The position numbers were made by a program, and so were the translations under genes. A stretch of 64,000 nucleotides of DNA from positions 310,001 to 374,000 of the forward strand of contig NZ_JOBH01000010.1 in assembly GCF_000717745.1 (NCBI RefSeq), written 5' to 3'. This document shows positions 61,896 to 64,000 of the stretch, one piece after another. Below the pieces are notes generated by a model, which had not been told where the DNA came from, ran no database searches, and saw only the letters and a list, made by a program, of their open reading frames with translations. The DNA comes from Streptomyces violens. GTDB lineage: Bacteria > Actinomycetota > Actinomycetes > Streptomycetales > Streptomycetaceae. Position 1 is the first letter of the stretch. Each line of letters begins with the position of its first letter.

Positions 61896-64000
61896 TCAGT
61901 CGCCCGGGTGGGCGAGCTCGACGTCGTAACCGTCGACCCCCGCCGCGTCGACCGACAGCGCGTTGGCCACCGGCGGGTACCCGCTGGCGATCACCGTGTA
62001 GTCGCCGGTGTCCAGGTCGGTGAAGGCGTACGCGCCGTCCGCACCGGTCGTGGAGGTCGCGACGACGTTGCCCGCCGCGTCGACCAGCGTGACGCGCGCG
62101 TCCGGCAGGGGACGGCGGTCCGCACCGGCCCGGACGATGCCCTGGACGCGGGCGCCGGACTGCAGTGCGATCTCGATGCGGGTGGTGCCCTGGCCGCTGA
62201 CCTCGACCGGCTGTGCGGTCGGCCGGTAGTCGGTGGCGTTCACCGCGACGGTGTACGTACCGGCGGCCAGCTCGTCGAAGGCGAAGTTGCCCTCGACGCC
62301 GGTCTTGCCGGTCGCCAGCACCTCACCGCGGACGTCCGTGACCACGACCATCGCGCTGTCCACCGGCGCGCCGGTGACCACGCTGCGGACCTGGCCGCGC
62401 AGGCCGCTGGTGCCGCTGAGCAGGATGTCGTAGCCGATCGGCTGGTCGCCGACGACGACCGTGGACGCCTGCGGCTGGTGGCCGTCGGCGGCCGCGATCA
62501 GGACGTACGAGCCGGCGCCGGGGGCGTTCAGTACGTACGAGCCGTTGGCCTGGGCCACCGAGCGGCCCAGCTGGCGGCCGCTGAGGGAGATCAGCGTGAC
62601 CGCGGAGCGCGGGACCGGGCTGCCGTCACCGTTCCGGACGAAGCCGGTGATGGCCGGGCCCTCCGGGGTGCCGGGGTCGCCGGCGGAGGCGTACGCCGCC
62701 AGCGGCTGGGCCTGAGTGGCCTTGGCCGGCTGGGCCTGCGCCCAGGACGGCGTCCGGTCGTCGGCCACGGAGGGGGCGCCGACCAGGGCCGGTTCCCGCT
62801 CCTCGGACGAGGCGGCCGAAGCGGCGGCGGCCGAGGCGGTGGCCGGGGCGGCCGCGGCGTCGGCCGGAACCGCCGTCGCGTCCGTGGTGGCACCGGACGC
62901 CGTGGCGTCCGAGCCGTCGTCGGAGGACTGAGCCAGTCCACCCTTGGTCTTCAAGGCGACCTCCTTGATGAAAAGCGTCAGAAGGAAGGCGAGCAGCGCG
63001 CACGGGGCGGCGATCAGGAAGATGTCCGCGACAGCGTGCCCGTAGGCGCTCTCCATGACCGTCCGGAGGGGCGCCGGGAGGGCGTCCAGGTCCGGGATGC
63101 CACCGCCGCCGGCCCCACTGGACTGAGCGGCCTTGGCGGCAGCCGGTCCGAGGTCGGTCAGGCCGTCCTTGACGTAGTGCGTGACTCGGGTTGCCAGCAC
63201 CGCGCCGAGCGCCGAGACACCCACCGCACCACCGAGGGAGCGGAAGAAGGTGACGACGGACGAGGCGGAGCCGAGGTCCTGGGGGGCGACCTGGTTCTGC
63301 GTGCACAGCACCAGGTTCTGCATCATCATGCCGATGCCGAGACCCATCAGGGCCATGAAGATCGCGATGTGCCAGTACTCGGTGTCGTACCGGATCGTGC
63401 CCAGCAGGCCGAGGCCCGCGGTCAGCAGCACGCCACCGGAGACCAGCCACGCCTTCCACTTGCCGGTCTTGGTGATGATCTGGCCCGACACGGTCGAGGA
63501 GATGAACAGCCCCGCGATCATCGGGATGGTCATCACGCCGGACATCGTCGGCGACTTGCCGCGCGCCAGCTGGAAGTACTGGCTGAAGAAGACGGTGCCG
63601 GAGAACATCGCGATACCGACGAACAGCGACGCCGCGGAGGCCAGCGAGATCGTCTTGTTGCGGAACAGCCGCAGCGGGATGATCGGCTCGGCCGCCTTGG
63701 TCTCGACCAGGATGAAGATCAGCGCGAGCACGACGGCGCCGCCGACCATGGCACCGGTCTGCCAGGACATCCAGTCGTACTTGTCACCGGCCAGGGTGAC
63801 CCACACCAGCAGCAGGCAGACCGCCGCGCTGATGAAGAAGGCACCCAGCCAGTCGACCTTGACGCCCTCGCGCTTGATGACGGGGAGCTTCAGGGTCTTC
63901 TGCAGCACGATCAGCGCGATCACCGCGAAGGGCACGCCGACGTAGAAGCACCAGCGCCACCCGAGCCACGAGGTGTCGGTGATGACGCCACCGAGCAGCG
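61896..64000 (-). CDS. DHA2-type MFS transporter fused to three carboxypeptidase-regulatory-like domains (5' end outside window)
   Basis: About 701 codons are present; the start lies beyond the right edge. The first part holds helices 5-14 of a DHA2 transporter (SWLGWRWCFYVGVPFAVIALI is the DHA2 motif-C region, then LFVGIAMFSGTVFFSQYFQ). After the last helix (IFLIAAPCALLAFLLTLFIKEV) come an Ala/Thr/Ser-rich linker and three repeated ~80-residue beta-sandwich units, each with an Asp/Gly turn then GTYTVAV or GDYTVIA and ending GYPPV, TDYRPT or DGHQP. These modules usually occur outside membranes on secreted enzymes, so attachment to a permease C-terminus is unusual. The YceI gene lies 193 bp downstream with the same module. 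Confidence 0.9.
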   Translation of the reverse strand, partial: LLGGVITDTSWLGWRWCFYVGVPFAVIALIVLQKTLKLPVIKREGVKVDWLGAFFISAAVCLLLVWVTLAGDKYDWMSWQTGAMVGGAVVLALIFILVETKAAEPIIPLRLFRNKTISLASAASLFVGIAMFSGTVFFSQYFQLARGKSPTMSGVMTIPMIAGLFISSTVSGQIITKTGKWKAWLVSGGVLLTAGLGLLGTIRYDTEYWHIAIFMALMGLGIGMMMQNLVLCTQNQVAPQDLGSASSVVTFFRSLGGAVGVSALGAVLATRVTHYVKDGLTDLGPAAAKAAQSSGAGGGGIPDLDALPAPLRTVMESAYGHAVADIFLIAAPCALLAFLLTLFIKEVALKTKGGLAQSSDDGSDATASGATTDATAVPADAAAAPATASAAAASAASSEEREPALVGAPSVADDRTPSWAQAQPAKATQAQPLAAYASAGDPGTPEGPAITGFVRNGDGSPVPRSAVTLISLSGRQLGRSVAQANGSYVLNAPGAGSYVLIAAADGHQPQASTVVVGDQPIGYDILLSGTSGLRGQVRSVVTGAPVDSAMVVVTDVRGEVLATGKTGVEGNFAFDELAAGTYTVAVNATDYRPTAQPVEVSGQGTTRIEIALQSGARVQGIVRAGADRRPLPDARVTLVDAAGNVVATSTTGADGAYAFTDLDTGDYTVIASGYPPVANALSVDAAGVDGYDVELAHPGD

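Overview
The window reads as chromosomal DNA of a Streptomyces or close relative. GC content is very high with strong third-position bias, GTG starts and ATGA/GTGA overlaps are common, some promoters look leaderless, and the families present (SigE-type sigma factor, SSI inhibitor, DtpA/ECuC/Sco copper genes, DUF5926, MaoC-DUF35 proteins) are typical of Streptomyces. The order serS, pheA, dtpA, copCD, ecuC, sco matches the copper-trafficking locus I recall from S. lividans and S. coelicolor, in the core chromosome not far from oriC.

Layout. 1-5.4 kb: a CynX-type transporter with a FadR regulator, a HAD phosphatase overlapping serS, a DnaA-box cluster, and pheA. 5.5-12 kb: an extracytoplasmic copper/haem block (DyP peroxidase, CopC-CopD fusion, PCu(A)C chaperone, Sco, YcnI, and a His/Met-rich membrane protein). 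12.6-17.6 kb: a small HATPase regulator, then two tandem paralogous NB-ARC/TPR proteins with the same short N-terminal motif. 17.7-29.1 kb: a TetR regulator with a repeat tail, Xaa-Pro aminopeptidase, a SpoIIE-type phosphatase with an altered active site, a PrimPol-like protein, a secreted protein, DUF5926, a second HATPase protein, a GDPD phosphodiesterase and an HtrA protease. 29.3-35.2 kb: tRNA-Ser(UGA) followed by a probably accessory stretch (NACHT ATPase with repeated membrane modules, an AfsR/LuxR-like ATPase without its HTH, and an Asn/Gly-rich secreted protein).

35.3-43.7 kb: a MaoC-DUF35-MaoC fusion with an Ltp2-like thiolase, a DUF1906 protein, a SigE-family sigma factor, an acyl-CoA ligase, and a divergent MFS/TetR pair with two operators. 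43.7-49.7 kb: a 1407-residue PAS pseudo-kinase with a long disordered linker, an SSI-type protease inhibitor, tRNA-Ser(GCU) and two tandem tRNA-Arg(ACG) genes. 49.7-64 kb: a quinone reductase divergent from a GlxA-type AraC regulator, a DUF2797 protein, a two-component system leading into two glycosyltransferases, a DHA2 efflux pump with its TetR partner, and a YceI protein beside a second DHA2 pump, both carrying carboxypeptidase-regulatory-like domains.

The best candidates for something under-described are the tandem NB-ARC proteins with a RHIM/BASS-like motif, the NACHT membrane-repeat protein next to tRNA-Ser, the DnaA-box cluster between serS and pheA, and the transporter/YceI pair sharing a beta-sandwich domain. 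I see no CRISPR array, transposase, integrase or rRNA.
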